From NCBI GenBank assembly GCA_951799425.1, contig OX637402.1:7344001-7408000 (forward strand): a stretch of DNA of 64,000 nt, given 5' to 3'. Source of the stretch: Ilex aquifolium (taxonomy: Eukaryota > Streptophyta > Magnoliopsida > Aquifoliales > Aquifoliaceae). The position numbers and the translations under genes were made by a program. Shown here one piece after another: positions 10,101 through 21,965 of the stretch. A model generated the notes under the pieces. That model did not search any database and had not been told where the DNA came from. It saw only the letters and a program-made list of their open reading frames with translations. Numbering within the stretch: position 1 is the first letter of the stretch; each line of letters starts with the position of its first letter.

Positions 10101-12309
10101 TGTAACACCCCGCATTTTTGTTTATATATGTATATAGATATATATACTAAATAATAGTTGTAAAAATGTTGATATAGTATAACTCGAGGAAATAATATTT
10201 GAAATTTAGTTTTAGTATGTGAAAATATGAAATTTTATGTCCTAGAACTTGTACTAAATAGGTTTGAGGTAGAAATATATGTTGGAGAGGTTTGGGATGG
10301 TTTTGGAAGAGATTGGAATAGATTAGAAATGAAAAAATAAAGGAAGTAGGCAAATCTGGGATCAACTACCGGTAGTCAAGTGCCCAGTGTACTCGGACTA
10401 CCGGTAGTCAACAGGTAGTCAAGTGCCCAGTGTACTCGGACTACCGGTAGTCAACAGGTAGTCGAGTGCCCAGAATAGTCGAACTACCGGTAGTCATAGT
10501 TTAACTACCGGTAGTCACTGTAAAAATCAGACAATTTTAGTTCGCCAACAGCCGGTTTTTCCCCCACTATAAATACTTCTTGCCATCCCCTTAGCCTTCA
10601 TTACACACCTTAAAACCCTAGAAAACATTAGAGAGAAAGAGGGGAAGAGAAAAACACAAGATCAAAGGTGAAAAACAAGGAATTTAAGGGTGATTCAAGA
10701 TCCAAGCCCTAGATTTCCAAGAACATCAAGGTAGGGGTTTTCTCTCACTCACTTACATTGATGGCTAGGGTATTTATATATGTATGTTTTGGCTATCAAT
10801 GGTATATATATATGTTATGGAATCATCATCTCTTAGGCTTTTTGGCAAAGATTACATGTTTTGAACAAAGTTAGGGTTTAATACCCATGAAATCTCTTTT
10901 CTAGTTTTAAAACCCTAGTTTTTGGGAGAGTGATGTATTTCTTCTTAAATGCTTCTTTATTATGAACTTCAAAAACCGTAGTTGTTTGTGTTGGGTAGAA
11001 AAATGATGTTATTGTGATCTCATGTATTTTCTTTGTTGGTTGGGGAATTGTTACATAATATATCTTGGGGATTTTGGAGAGATGCTTGTAAAATGATATA
11101 AATATTGGAATGGTATGCTTGGTTGGGTTGTTTGTGATGCCTTGAGGGTGAGAGGTTCCTTATAAGGATGCTCATGCCAAGAGAGGAGAGTATGTGATTT
11201 CCCTCAAGAGGTTCCTTATAAGGATGCTTGAGTTTGTGATGCCTTGAGGGTGAGAGGTTCCTTATAAAGATGCTCATGCCAAGAGAGGAGAGTATGTGAT
11301 TTCTCTCAAGAGGTTCCTTATAAGGATGCTTGAGTTTGTGATGCCTTGAGGGTGAGAGGTTCCTTATAAGGATGCTCCTGCCAAGAGAGGAGAGTATGTG
11401 ATTTCCCTCAAGAGGTTCCTTATAAGGATGCTTGAGTTTGTGATGCCTTGAGGGTGAGAGGTTCCTTATAAGGATGCTCATGCCAAGAGAGGAGAGTATG
11501 TGATTTTCCTTAAGAGGTTCCTTATAAGGATGCTTAAGAAACTAAGCCTTGAGGGTGAGAGGTTCCTTATAAGGATGCTCATGCCAAAAGAGGACAGTAT
11601 GTGATTTTCCTCAAGAGGTTCCTTATAAGGATGCTTGAGTAACCAAGCCTTGAGGGTGAGAGGTTCCTTATAAGGATGTCCATGCCAAAAGAGGACAATA
11701 TTATATAATGTGTGGGAAATGGTTTATATTTTGAAAATGGATGTTTGTTAAAATGGGTTATTATTGTTCATTTCTAGTACTATTGCTATTTAAACTTGAG
11801 ATCCTTCTTGAAATGTCACTGCCTTATTTCAAATTATGTATCTATGTTATGTTAAGAATGAGACCGGCCATTTTAAATACGTTTCTAAACCTTGTTTGGG
11901 TTTGAGAGAATTTTTCTACAGAGCTTCGTGCTCACCCCCTACCGCTAACATTTTTCAGATTACCCTCTCGAGGAAGAGCTGGGAGTCGAGGAGCCCGCAC
12001 ACTGGGAGATTCCGATAGACGGGAGCGTGGATCCCGAGGTGGACGCCTAGAGCGACACTTCCTTTCGTTCTAGACTAGGATATTCATTTTGAACCTTGTA
12101 AAGTCTAGTTTTATTTTGTTATTTCCGTTGCGCTACATTAGTTGATTTTTGGAATGTAAAGGCCAAAATGGGTCTATTCTTTTGGGGATAATGCTGTAAA
12201 TGTTATGGATGACTTGATGAAGTCTTATTTATTGATGGATTATATTAGTGCTCTCATGATATGAATGTTTGAGAATGTAATGCCGTCCAGGGTGTTTTGG
12301 GGTGTTACA
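10101..12309 (+). repeat. LTR2 of complex T (shared middle LTR)
   Basis: 2209 bp, TGTAACAC to GTGTTACA. It serves as the 3' LTR of copy 1 and the 5' LTR of copy 2. It has five CTACCGGTAG palindromes (10366-10514), one 43-bp unit more than LTR1, then a TATAAATA box. The 102-bp repeat array covers about 11133-11690. Confidence 0.95.
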
Positions 12310-12501
12310 AAGTTGGTATCAGAGCTTAGGCTTTAGGTCTTACATGGGAGCTGTAGGTTATGGATTACCACTAGAAAGGTTGGACTAGGTTGAAGGAACC
12401 GTAGGCTTGCATTTGTTTGAAGTTATGTGTGTATCAGATAGGTTAGATTCATGGTATATTTAGGTTAAGGGTTAATTATTTGTTCGAATTCGATAAGTTG
12501 T

Positions 12502-13255
12502 CTCGCTACGCAATCAAATTTGTGGTCTCTGAGGCAAGGAGGGCTAAACACTTTGAACAAGATTTGAGGCCTTCCATCCGCGAGAAGCGGGTTACACTCT
12601 TAATTCGAGAATACAAGATCTCGTGAATGTGGACGTGGACGTGGACGTGTACGTGGACGTGGACGCGGTTGAACAAAGACTTCAGACAGTTGGAGGAGAT
12701 GGAGTTACTCAGACGAGAGCAGGCATGTACCCGCGCCAATGCTTTGCATGCGATAAGTATGGGCACTTCAAACATAGATGCCCCTCGTTTCCCCCAATGA
12801 CCAAGCAAGCAACCGAGCAAGTACCAGCAAACAAGTCACCTCCACAAAGGCCATCACAGCAGAGACCTCAGATAGCTCGAGGAGCGAGAGGCGTACCAAA
12901 GAGAGTAGGCACGGATGCACGCCGATGCTTCGCCTGTGGAGGTGTTGGGCACTTCAAAGATAATTGTCCATGGCTTTCCACCAAGACCAACCAAGCAACT
13001 GGGCGAGTGAATGCAAACAGGCCACCGCTACGCCAGCCACTACCACCACAGAGACTGTTACAAGCTCAAGCCCCCGGCGGCGCCAATCAAGGAAGGGTTT
13101 TTGCTTTGACTCAACAGGAGGAAGATGCCTCCAACGCCATTGTGGAAGGTATTGTTCTTCTCTACCATTCTTGGGCCCGAATTACATTGGATACCTATGC
13201 GACTTATTCTTTTCTACGTACTGTGTACGCTGTGGAATTGGGACTGGGTTTCTAG
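12502..13255 (+). pseudogene. T copy 2 gag zinc-knuckle region and protease start
   Basis: Near-identical duplicate of 7441-8181. It has the same two CX2CX4HX4C knuckles (CFACDKYGHFKHRC and CFACGGVGHFKDNC), the same protease-like start and the same terminal TAG. The Val-Asp hexanucleotide stretch is longer and contains one GTGTAC variant, so the repeat expanded after duplication or differed in the parent copies. The primer site at 12314-12325 precedes it. Confidence 0.8.
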
Positions 13256-14609
13256 GGAATAGAACTTACTGTATATGTTAACTTGCCTACGGGAAAACAA
13301 GGGGATACCAGTAGGGTTTATTTATATGTAATCTTTGACTCTAATTTATATCTACTTGCTATGGAATCATCATGTCTTGCCATTCTGGATAATACTACCT
13401 TGTCCCAAAATATATTATGGTGGGGTAAACCCTAAATCTTTTCTTATGCCTTCAAACCCTAGTTTACAAAGGAGATGTGTTTTTCTCTTGATTTCTCCTT
13501 TGTTCTTGATTCCCGAACTTAAATATTATTTGTTCTAAGCTATGTTATGGGTGGGTGACCACCAAATCCTTTTGGTATGCCCTTGAAATCCTAGTTTTCA
13601 AGGGAGAGGTGTTTTCTCTTTATCTTGCCTCTGTCATTGATTTCAAACCTTGATAGTCGTTTGTTATTGATTTCCATACATGATTGTTCCGTTAAATCTT
13701 AATTTCTCCTTTGTTCATGACTTTCAAGCTTGATACGCTTTTATTCTTGATTTCCAAGCTTAATATTCATTTGCTCTTGATAGCCAAATTTGGTATTCAT
13801 TTGATTGATTCTAACTATTGTAATTCATGTATTCTTGATATTCAATATTTGACATCCTTTGGTTCTTGATTTCAAGACTTTGGTTGTTCCTTTGTTTTTA
13901 ATTTCCCCAGGCTTGATGATCCATTGGTTCTTGATAGCCAAATTTAATATTCATTTGTTATTGATTCTAACCCTTGTGATTCATTTATTCTTGATATTCA
14001 ATACTTGATATTCATTGGTTCTTGATTTCAAGACTTGACATTCAATTGCTCTTGATTTCAATACTTGATTTCTCCCTGTCCTTGAGTTCAAAACTTGATA
14101 CTCTTTAGTTCTTGGTTACAAAGCTTGATATGCATCTGTTATTGACTCCAAGACTCGATTGTTACTTTGTTCTTGATTTCAAGCTTTGATTGTTTCTTAT
14201 TTTGATTCCAAAGCTTGATATGGGTTTGTTATGGAATTCGAGACTTGATTGTTCCTTTATTTTGGATTCCAAAAACTTGAGATTCGTTTGTTATTAATTT
14301 CAAACCTTGCTTGTTCTTTTGTTCTTGATTTCCAAGCTTGATAGCCATTTATTCTTGATTCCAAAGCTTGATTATTTATTTGCTCATGAATTCAAAACTC
14401 TAGTGATTGGTAGTGACCACTAAAATGGTATTTTCGATGATATTATGTTAATTTTTTTCTTAAATTATTTCGTTGAAAAAAAAAATGTATATGGATTTGG
14501 AAGCAAAAATGGGAGGACAAATCTGGTTAGGTTTCAACTGTAACCTTTGGTGGATTGTAATTTATATCAGAGTGCACAGCGAACTAACAGAGTAATGACT
14601 AAAAAGGGG
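13256..14609 (+). repeat. AT-rich degenerate repeat region in T copy 2
   Basis: Duplicate of 8182-9534, with the same TTCTTGATTTCAAGACTTGA-type repeats and no coding domain. Only scattered substitutions separate the two copies. Confidence 0.75.
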
Positions 14610-15135
14610 GAAACTACGGAGAAGATTCAACTCATCTGAGAGAGGCTACGGACGGCGCAAGGTAGACAGAATAGCTAGGCGGATCACTGACGAAGACCCT
14701 TAGAATTCAAGGTGGGAGACTACGTATTTCTCAAGGTGTCACTCAAGAAGGGCGTGTTTCGATTCGGCAAGAAGGGGAAGTTAGCGCCAAGATATACCGG
14801 ACCGTTTGAGGTAATCAAAGCGGTAGGCAAGGCGGCATATCAACTTCGACTACCAGCCCAGCTATCCGGAGTACATGACGTGTTCCACGTGTCCATGTTG
14901 AGAAGGTGTCATTCGGATGCAACTCCAGTCGTGAACTTGGAGGAGATTGAAATTCAAGACGGAGCCACCTATGAAGAACAACCGTTGAAGATTCTCGATA
15001 CCAAAGAAAAGGTACTCCGTAACAAAGTCATCCGACTAGTGAAGGTTGGGTAGCAACATCATGGAGTGGAGGAAGCTACATGGGAACCGGAGCAAGAAAT
15101 GCGGGAGAAGTATCCCTTTTTGTTCACTACTTGAG
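14610..15135 (+). pseudogene. T copy 2 integrase C-terminus and chromodomain-like tail
   Basis: Duplicate of 9535-10060, with the same TAG in place of Trp inside the chromodomain-like tail (15051-15053). One residue differs from copy 1 in the stretch KILD(A/T)KEKV. Sharing of the same inactivating changes by both copies shows the breaks came before the tandem duplication. Confidence 0.85.
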
Positions 15136-15415
15136 GTAAGTTTCGAGGACGAAACTTTCTTTAAGGGGGGTGGATTGTAACACACCGCATTTTCTTTTAT
15201 ATATGTATATAGATATATACTAAATAATAGTTGTAAAAATGTTGATATAGTATAACTCGAGGAAATAATATTTGAAATTTAGTTTTAGTATGTGAAAATA
15301 TGAAATTTTATGTCCTAGAACTTGTACTAAATAGGTTTGAGGTAGAAATATATGTTGGAGAGGTTTGTGATGGTTTTGGAAGAGATTGGAATGGATTAGA
15401 AATGAAAAAATAAAG

Positions 15416-17341
15416 TGATTAACCCTAATTAAGTATAAATTAAAGTTATTAATAAAGTCAAATTAGTGTAATAAAATAACTAAAAAGTAGTAAATATTAT
15501 GAATTATAATTTGTATGTAAATTAAAAGTTTTTACATTTTACGTCCAAAGTTTCATGTTTAATGCAGGAATACTACAAGATAGGAAGTACTAAGTGTCAA
15601 AGCTTGAAAGAACAAAGGACCAAAGCGTATTTTCATCACAAGGATAAGCCATAACATGCAACTTGCATCTCCAGCAAAGCACCACCGTCCAGACGGTGGG
15701 ACTGCCGTCCGGACGGTCACCATTGTCAGAATACAAGTTGCCCACTTGCCCATGTCTCTTCCCACGCCTATAAATACCCTGCCCCCTTCAGCAGAAAAAG
15801 CAGGCCGGAACCAAGAGCTTCCAAGGAGAAGTTCAGAGAAGAAAAAGAGAGAAAAGAAAAAGAAAAAGCACGCTCCGGTCCGTGTTATACTTCAGTCCTA
15901 AGTCCTGTACTTTTATAGTTTTTGTGTAGCTTTCAATTCGAATAGTTGAACTGCCGCCACTTTTTCATCTTAACTGATTATAAGAGTGGCTGTGTTTCAA
16001 TCGTTCCCTGCGAAAGACATTTAAATTCCGCACTTTCCTTTCTGTTGTAATGACAACTGCTAGCTCTCCTTGCTTGTCTATAGCAATGGAGCGTGAGTAG
16101 TTCCGTATATCCTCCGGTTCGAGGGGAACACATGTATAATATTGATCTGTTTTTGGAATTGCTGATGTTTTATGTATACGTTTATTATATATACAAGACG
16201 GGCCAGCTAGAATGACCCCGGCGTTCCTACCGGTATGGTTAATCCTCCACTGGAATGCTGAGGAAGTTCCACTGACGCCTGGTAGTATTATGTATATACA
16301 AGACGGGCCAGCTAGAATGACCCCGGCGTTTCCACCGAAATGCTGAGGAAGTTCCACTGACGCCTGGTATTACTATATATATAATAATATTGCCTGCTGG
16401 AATAACCCCGGTGATCCTCTCAGTATGGCTAGTCCTACACTGGAACGCTGAGGAAGTTCTACTGTCTATATATATATATATATAAATATTACAAGATAAC
16501 CTATTGAATAATTCAAGTATGCCGCTCAAGTAACTTCACTTTCTGGGTGATATATCTAAATACAGTGTAGCCTAAGAAGCAGCTGTATTATGATTAACTA
16601 CCACCGGTTGACCTGACAAGTCGCCGGAAGATAGTCTGTACCACCTGCGGATTTTACTTGAATTAATCAATTGGAACATCTAAGCCCAGTGTAGCCTAAG
16701 AAGCAACTGTGCTATATATTACCACCGGTGTAGCCTAAGAAGCAGCTGTGTTATGGTTTATTATATATATATACGTATTTGCAATCATGAGATCAAGTGA
16801 ATAACTCAAGTATTCCTCATGAATGGCTTGTCCTTCTGGTTTGCTTGGGTTAATCATTTGACATAAATATACCCAGTGTAGCCTAAGAAGCAGCTGTGTT
16901 ATAATATATATATACATCAGACCTGCCGGTTAGCTTGCCAGTAAAATGGAAGTTAACTGATGTGAGGTAGCAATTCCGTAACAAGACCGATGTAAAGCAT
17001 GTGGGATCCTTGAACTGAAGGATATCTTTTATATTTCTGTCATTAATCTGTTTTACTTACGCATTTTATTTCTGCACCTTTATTCCACCTGTTGTTTTAG
17101 AATCAAGTTTTTAACACCGTCATTAGACTAAGCTCACACCACAAGCAATCAAACATCAAACTACTCCAAACAACCTTTTTATTGCTTTATTTTTATTTTA
17201 TTTATTTTATTTTATTTTAATTACTAAAACTCTCTGTGGGATCGATACTTGGACTCAAAAACCAAGAAAACTACAATTCGACCACTTATACTTGGGTGTA
17301 ATATAATAATATAATTCTGACACACTAAAAAGTGCGAATCA
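15416..17341 (+). repeat. 5' LTR of element D
   Basis: TGATTAACCC to GCGAATCA. U3 holds the promoter at about 15685-15776. The downstream part has two repeat modules. One of about 105 bp is built on GGCCAGCTAGAATGACCCCG (from 16197 and 16302, with a third degraded copy near 16391). The other contains GTGTAGCCTAAGAAGCA (16565, 16689, 16728, 16876), separated by TA-rich runs. Confidence 0.95.
15685..15776 (+). promoter_or_regulatory. D LTR promoter: CCGTCCGGACGG palindrome and TATA box
   Basis: A perfect 12-bp palindrome CCGTCCGGACGG (15705-15716) and a near-perfect partner CCGTCCAGACGG (15685-15696) lie 20 bp apart, about 60 bp upstream of TATAAATA (15769-15776). The 3' LTR has the same elements at 22235-22266 and 22319-22326. 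The core is shared with element A, whose LTR carries GTCCGGAC twice. Confidence 0.65.
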
Positions 17342-17347
17342 AGTTTT

Positions 17348-17365
17348 TGGCGCCGTTGCCGGGGA
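17348..17365 (+). other. Primer-binding site of element D (tRNA-Asp)
   Basis: TGGCGCCGTTGCCGGGGA starts six bases after the LTR. It is the complement of the 3' end of plant tRNA-Asp including CCA, as in Athila elements. Confidence 0.93.
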
Positions 17366-17378
17366 GTTAAGGTAATTG

Positions 17379-17447
17379 GAAAAAAAAAATAAAAAAATAA
17401 AAAAATAAAAAAATAAAAAAATAAAAAAAATAAAAAAAAAATTTTTT
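17379..17447 (+). repeat. A-rich (TAAAAAA)n microsatellite in the D leader
   Basis: A run of A-rich heptamer-like repeats followed by a T-run separates the primer site from the gag start. It is a simple repeat with no visible function. Confidence 0.9.
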
Positions 17448-17494
17448 TATTTGTTTGTTTGTTATAAATGTTTATAGTTTGTTTTTAATAGTCT

Positions 17495-19999
17495 ATGTCT
17501 GTTCATTCATCAGTAGGTTCTGTAAATCAGTCAACTCCTTCATCTTCCTCATCTTCTTCATCTGCACCTACACAAGAATCGTTTGAATTAAGTATGGCTC
17601 AAAACGAACCTAGGGAGGAAGAGGCTAGAGAACAGGAAATAGTTCAAAATACTAGACCGTTAAGAGAATATTTACATCCTACTAGAACTAATGTTCCATC
17701 ATGTTTTGTTTTTCCAACAGACGCTCCAAATATTAATATCAAGCCAGGAACAATACAACTACTACCACAGTTCCATGGTTTGGAAGATGAAAATCCCTAT
17801 ATTCATATGAAAGAATTTGAAGAAGTCTGTGGAACTTTGCAAGATAATTCTGAAATGGTCAAAGTAAGACTTTTTCCATTCTCGTTAAAAGATAAAGCTA
17901 AACTATGGTTTAACTCCTTAAGAGCCAACTCCATCACAAATTGGCAAACTTTACAGACTGAGTTCTTTAAAAAGTTCTTTCCTATACATCGTACTAACAC
18001 GTTAAGACGTCAAATCATGAACTTTTCTGTAAAAGAAAATGAAACTTTTTATCAATGCTGGGAAAGATTCAAAGATCTTCTCCAAGCTTGTCCACATCAT
18101 GCATTTGAAAACTGGACTTTAGTTGGTTTCTTTTATGATGCTCTTCCATCTGCAATGAGACAATTTGTTGAAATGATGGCTCAAGGAGAATTTATGAGTA
18201 AAAATCCTGAAGAAGCATTTCAATTTTTTGATACTATTTCGGAGAGTTCCCAGATGTGGGACTCAACTTCTTCAAACATAATGGAAAATAGGCCATCTAT
18301 ATCTGAAAGAGGGAAATATGTTTTAAAAGACGATGATGATTTAAGAGCTAAAATAGCTAGTTTATCTCGAAAACTAGAAGCCCTAGAAATGAAAAAACTA
18401 AAACAAGTGTCTGCTATAACAACTGCTGAACAAATATGTGAAATTTGTGCATTGTCGGGACATCCTGCAGCAGAATGTCCAACTATACCTGCATTCAAAG
18501 AAGTTTTGATAGAACAATCAAATGCTGTTCCAACTTATAACAACAATAATAAGCCCTATATGAATCCCTATTCTGAAACTTACAACCCAGGATGGAGGAA
18601 TCATCCAAATTTTAGTTGGAGAAACATGCAACCCACAAATCAAACACAAGGTCCACCACAACCACAAAATCAACAACAGTACCAACCTTATCAACCTCCT
18701 CAAAGAAGAACTCTGGAAGACACTATGAATCAATTTATTCAGAGTCAAATGAATTTTAATACTCAAACAAATCAAGCATTTAATGATTTTAAAGCTCAAA
18801 CTTCCCAGAGTATTGAAGATATTAAGAGTCATCTTGCTAAGTTGACCCAGTCCTTGAGTACGTCAGAGAAATGAAAGTTTCCTTCCCAACCAAAACCTCC
18901 ACAGAATCAAAATCAAATTAATTCTGTATCCTCTGAACTTTCGTCAAATCAAGTACAATCTATTACAACACTAAGAAGTGGTAAGGTAATTGATAAAACT
19001 ATCAAACCTAAGATTTCAAAGAAAATACGTGAGTCAATTCCTGTAAACGAACCACTTGAATCTGAACCTTTAATCAAAAAGCAACCAGGAGTACAAAGTG
19101 AAAAAAATCCGCCATGTCCTATCCCTTTACCTTTCCCTCAAAGAGTCAAGCAACTTCAAACTGAAAAAGATCAATCTGATATTCTCGAGCTATTTAAACA
19201 GGTAAAGATTAATATTCCAATATTAGATGCAATAAAAAGAGTTCCAGTTTATGCTAAATTCCTAAAAGATCTTTGCACAATAAAAAGAAGAACTAATGTA
19301 CCAAAGAAAGCATTCGCAACTGAGCAAGTCAATATAATACAACATGATACACTTCTTAAGTACAAAGATCCGGGTAGTCCTACAGTCTCATGTATTATTG
19401 GAAATTTTCAAATTGAACAAGTTCTACTAGATCTTGGAGCCAGTGTTAATTTAATGCCATATTCAGTATATACACAACTAGGGTTAGGTGAATTGAAACC
19501 TACCAATGTTACACTACAATTAGCAGACCGGTCTATAAAAACTCCACGAGGAATTGTGGAGGATGTTCTTGTCCAAGTTGATCAATTCTATTTTCCAGTA
19601 GATTTCATTATCTTAGACACTCAGCCAGTTTTGAATGCTTTCACATACATTCCTGTCATTCTAGGTAGACCATTCCTAGCTACATCAAATGCATTGATAA
19701 ATTGTAGGAATGGAGTCATGAAGCTTTCATTTGGAAATATGACCAGTGAATTGAACATCTTTAATGTGATAAAGCACCCAGGTGAGGAGGAAGAAATTTG
19801 TGAGGTAAATGAAATTGATAAGATTGTAGAGGAGAAAATTAACACCTCTTCTTATTCTGACCCTCTACAAGTCTGTTTAATTAATTCTGTTGTTGATAAT
19901 GGAAATCCTGAGATACAATTTTATGCTGATTTGTTAAATTCTTCGCCGAAAGTATCAGGGAATGTAAGAAACTCTACTTGGGAACTTAAGCCCGATTGA
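17495..19999 (+). pseudogene. Element D gag-protease, one in-frame TGA
   Basis: The ATG at 17495 opens one continuous frame to TGA at 19997-19999, broken only by a TGA at 18872-18874 (GGA in relatives). A Ser-rich start precedes the retrotransposon gag domain at about residues 93-250 (FSLKDKAKLWFNSL, KKFFPIHRTNTLRRQI, CWERFKDLLQACPHH). A CX2CX4HX4C knuckle lies near residue 315 (CEICALSGHPAAEC). A Gln/Pro-rich tail and a protease with LDLGASVNLMP near residue 645 and RPFLATSNALINC follow. The frame ends at WELKPD, just before the point where RT starts in B. Truncation therefore removed RT onward and left gag and protease. Confidence 0.9.
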
Positions 20000-21965
20000 T
20001 CTATCCTCTAATGCACTTCTTGTATATAGTAGTTAAAATTTTCGTTGTTTTATGTTTTTATGTCTTTTGTATAGTTTCTTTATTTGTCTTTTATATTAGA
20101 ATCTTATACTATAAATATCTCTCGCTGCAAGACCTAATTAGTAATTTTCTATTTTCATCTTATATAGTGAGGATAATATTTAATTTAAGTTGAGAAAATA
20201 TAAATGTGAATTTACTTGTTGTTTTTAGCATAATAATTTTTATTTAAAAAATTATGTTTGTCTTTGTGACTGGCAGACGTTAAAGAACCGGATAAGGAGT
20301 CAATTTTATGTTTGAACTAATATGTTTTAATTTTCAGTATGTTTTAATTGTCTTTGTTAAAATGAGAGCATACATTGCTAAAGTAGGAAGTATATTTCAT
20401 ATAATTCACAGTTAGATTAGGAGTATATTCTAATGCCTTGCGAAAATACTCTCAATCTGATCTCATGAGACTGTCACATTTTAGCTGTACGTTATCTCAA
20501 TATTTTTATTCGAACTTAACCTTAGAAGCACAAACAGATGTCTTTATTTTTGAAAACCATGCAAAATACTACACTCTTTCTATATATAGTGGAGATGTAA
20601 AAAACCAAATGCAGAATTAGAGCCATTCTTTCTTGGAGAGAAATGCTACATCTACTCAACTACGAATCTTCGATTCAGCGGTAACTTTTCTTTGAATAAT
20701 CTCATTATATTTGCTTTGATTAGCACGTCTTGAAATATATTATGTACATTGCCCTTAACTATTTATCTAGAAAGAATATAAATATAGGATTTCTGGAAAA
20801 TGATCTTAGGCCATGTTTGATTAATTTTGAGCCTTAACCATTTCTTTTACAAAATTATATCATTAGTCAACCATGTTTGAGCCTAAAATAGTATAAATTC
20901 TTTTCATGAAACCTGAAAAAGACCCGAGCCAGATAAAAAGATATTAAACCTACCTGAGCTACATAATTTTCTTGCACCCTCTTTTAAATCAACAGGATAC
21001 CAAAAAAGTGAGATGGAGCATAAAATGCACTCAAAAAAAAAAAAAAAGCATGAGTTGAGAACGGGATGGAGCGTAAAACGCACCCGTTCAACAAAAAGCG
21101 AGATGGAGCATAAAATGCACTCGCCAAGAAAGTGAAAAATGAAAAAAGAGAGAGCCAAGAAAGTGAAAAAAAAAAAATGGAAAGAATACATAAAGTTTTA
21201 AGAGGAATGCCAAAAGGTAGCTTTTGAACCCCATAAACGTTGTTTCTTAAACTCTAAACCCAATGGCCACAATACAACCTAATAAAAGTCCTTTTTGATT
21301 CCAGAAATCATATATTTGCATCCAGTCTAGCAATCTAAAAAGGAAAATGTTAATAATATATTTAATACAGTGTTAATATTCTTTCATGAGATTATGTCAA
21401 TTTCCAGTTTATTTAACATAACCGCTCCTTTCTATTACATGTGAAATAATTTGTTTTGTTATCAATATTCCAATCACATGTAAAATTATAAGAACAGTCA
21501 CTATAACATGTGTGCTATTCTTACTGAGTGTATTCCAGGAAAGGATTGACATCAAGACTACCATGAAAGAGGGTAATATTTTTCAAGTGATTTCTGAAAA
21601 TAAAAACATCACTACACACACACACAAGTTTTCATAAAAATATATAGATAATACTACACCCAACATATGATTCTCTCAAGGTGATCAGAAAAAGGAAGCA
21701 TTCTAGCAAGACAGAAGAAATATCATCTTAATCATACATGTGAAAAATATGAAATATGCATTTCTAATTACTAAAGTTTGTAGGTAGCTTCACTGGAAAC
21801 CTTCACGAGACACAACTCGTCCACTAGGGATCACCTAGGGGTTTAAAGGCTTATTGCATATGCTAAATGCAATCGTACAAAAATCTACGAAAATGATTTT
21901 ACCCCACTTGTATTATATTTTCTTTTTATTTTACTAGGGACTAGTAAAGTTTAAGTTAGGGGGTG
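20000..21965 (+). other. Noncoding 3' region of element D
   Basis: No gene is visible. The region keeps several blocks also found in A and B. These are the 42-nt block at 20261-20302, a TTGAATAATCTCATTA block at about 20692-20726, a TGATCTTAGG...TTTGAGCCTTA block at 20794-20844, purine-rich GCCAAGAAAGTG motifs (21124-21170) and the hairpin block at 21772-21905. A tract GTTTAAGTTAGGGGGTG (21949-21965) before the 3' LTR is the likely polypurine tract. The three-way sharing suggests cis functions such as packaging, RNA stability or priming. Confidence 0.75.
21772..21905 (+). promoter_or_regulatory. Conserved hairpin block before the PPT, element D copy
   Basis: Short inverted repeats follow one another: ACGAG/CTCGT, CTAGG/CCTAG around GATCA, and ATTGCAT/ATGCAAT. 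An ATCTACGAAAATG motif comes after them. Related blocks occupy the same place in B (42103-42230) and A (47242-47365). Function is unknown; a structured RNA signal is possible. Confidence 0.5.

Noticed and set aside
15559..16529. ORFs in the D LTRs (15559-15901, 15965-16529 and their copies near 22109-23079)
   Set aside because: Repeat-driven open frames in LTR sequence, identical in both LTRs, with no domain.
17348..17365. tRNA gene suspected from tRNA-like bases after LTRs
   Set aside because: Only the 18-nt complement of the tRNA-Asp 3' end is present, which is a primer-binding site.
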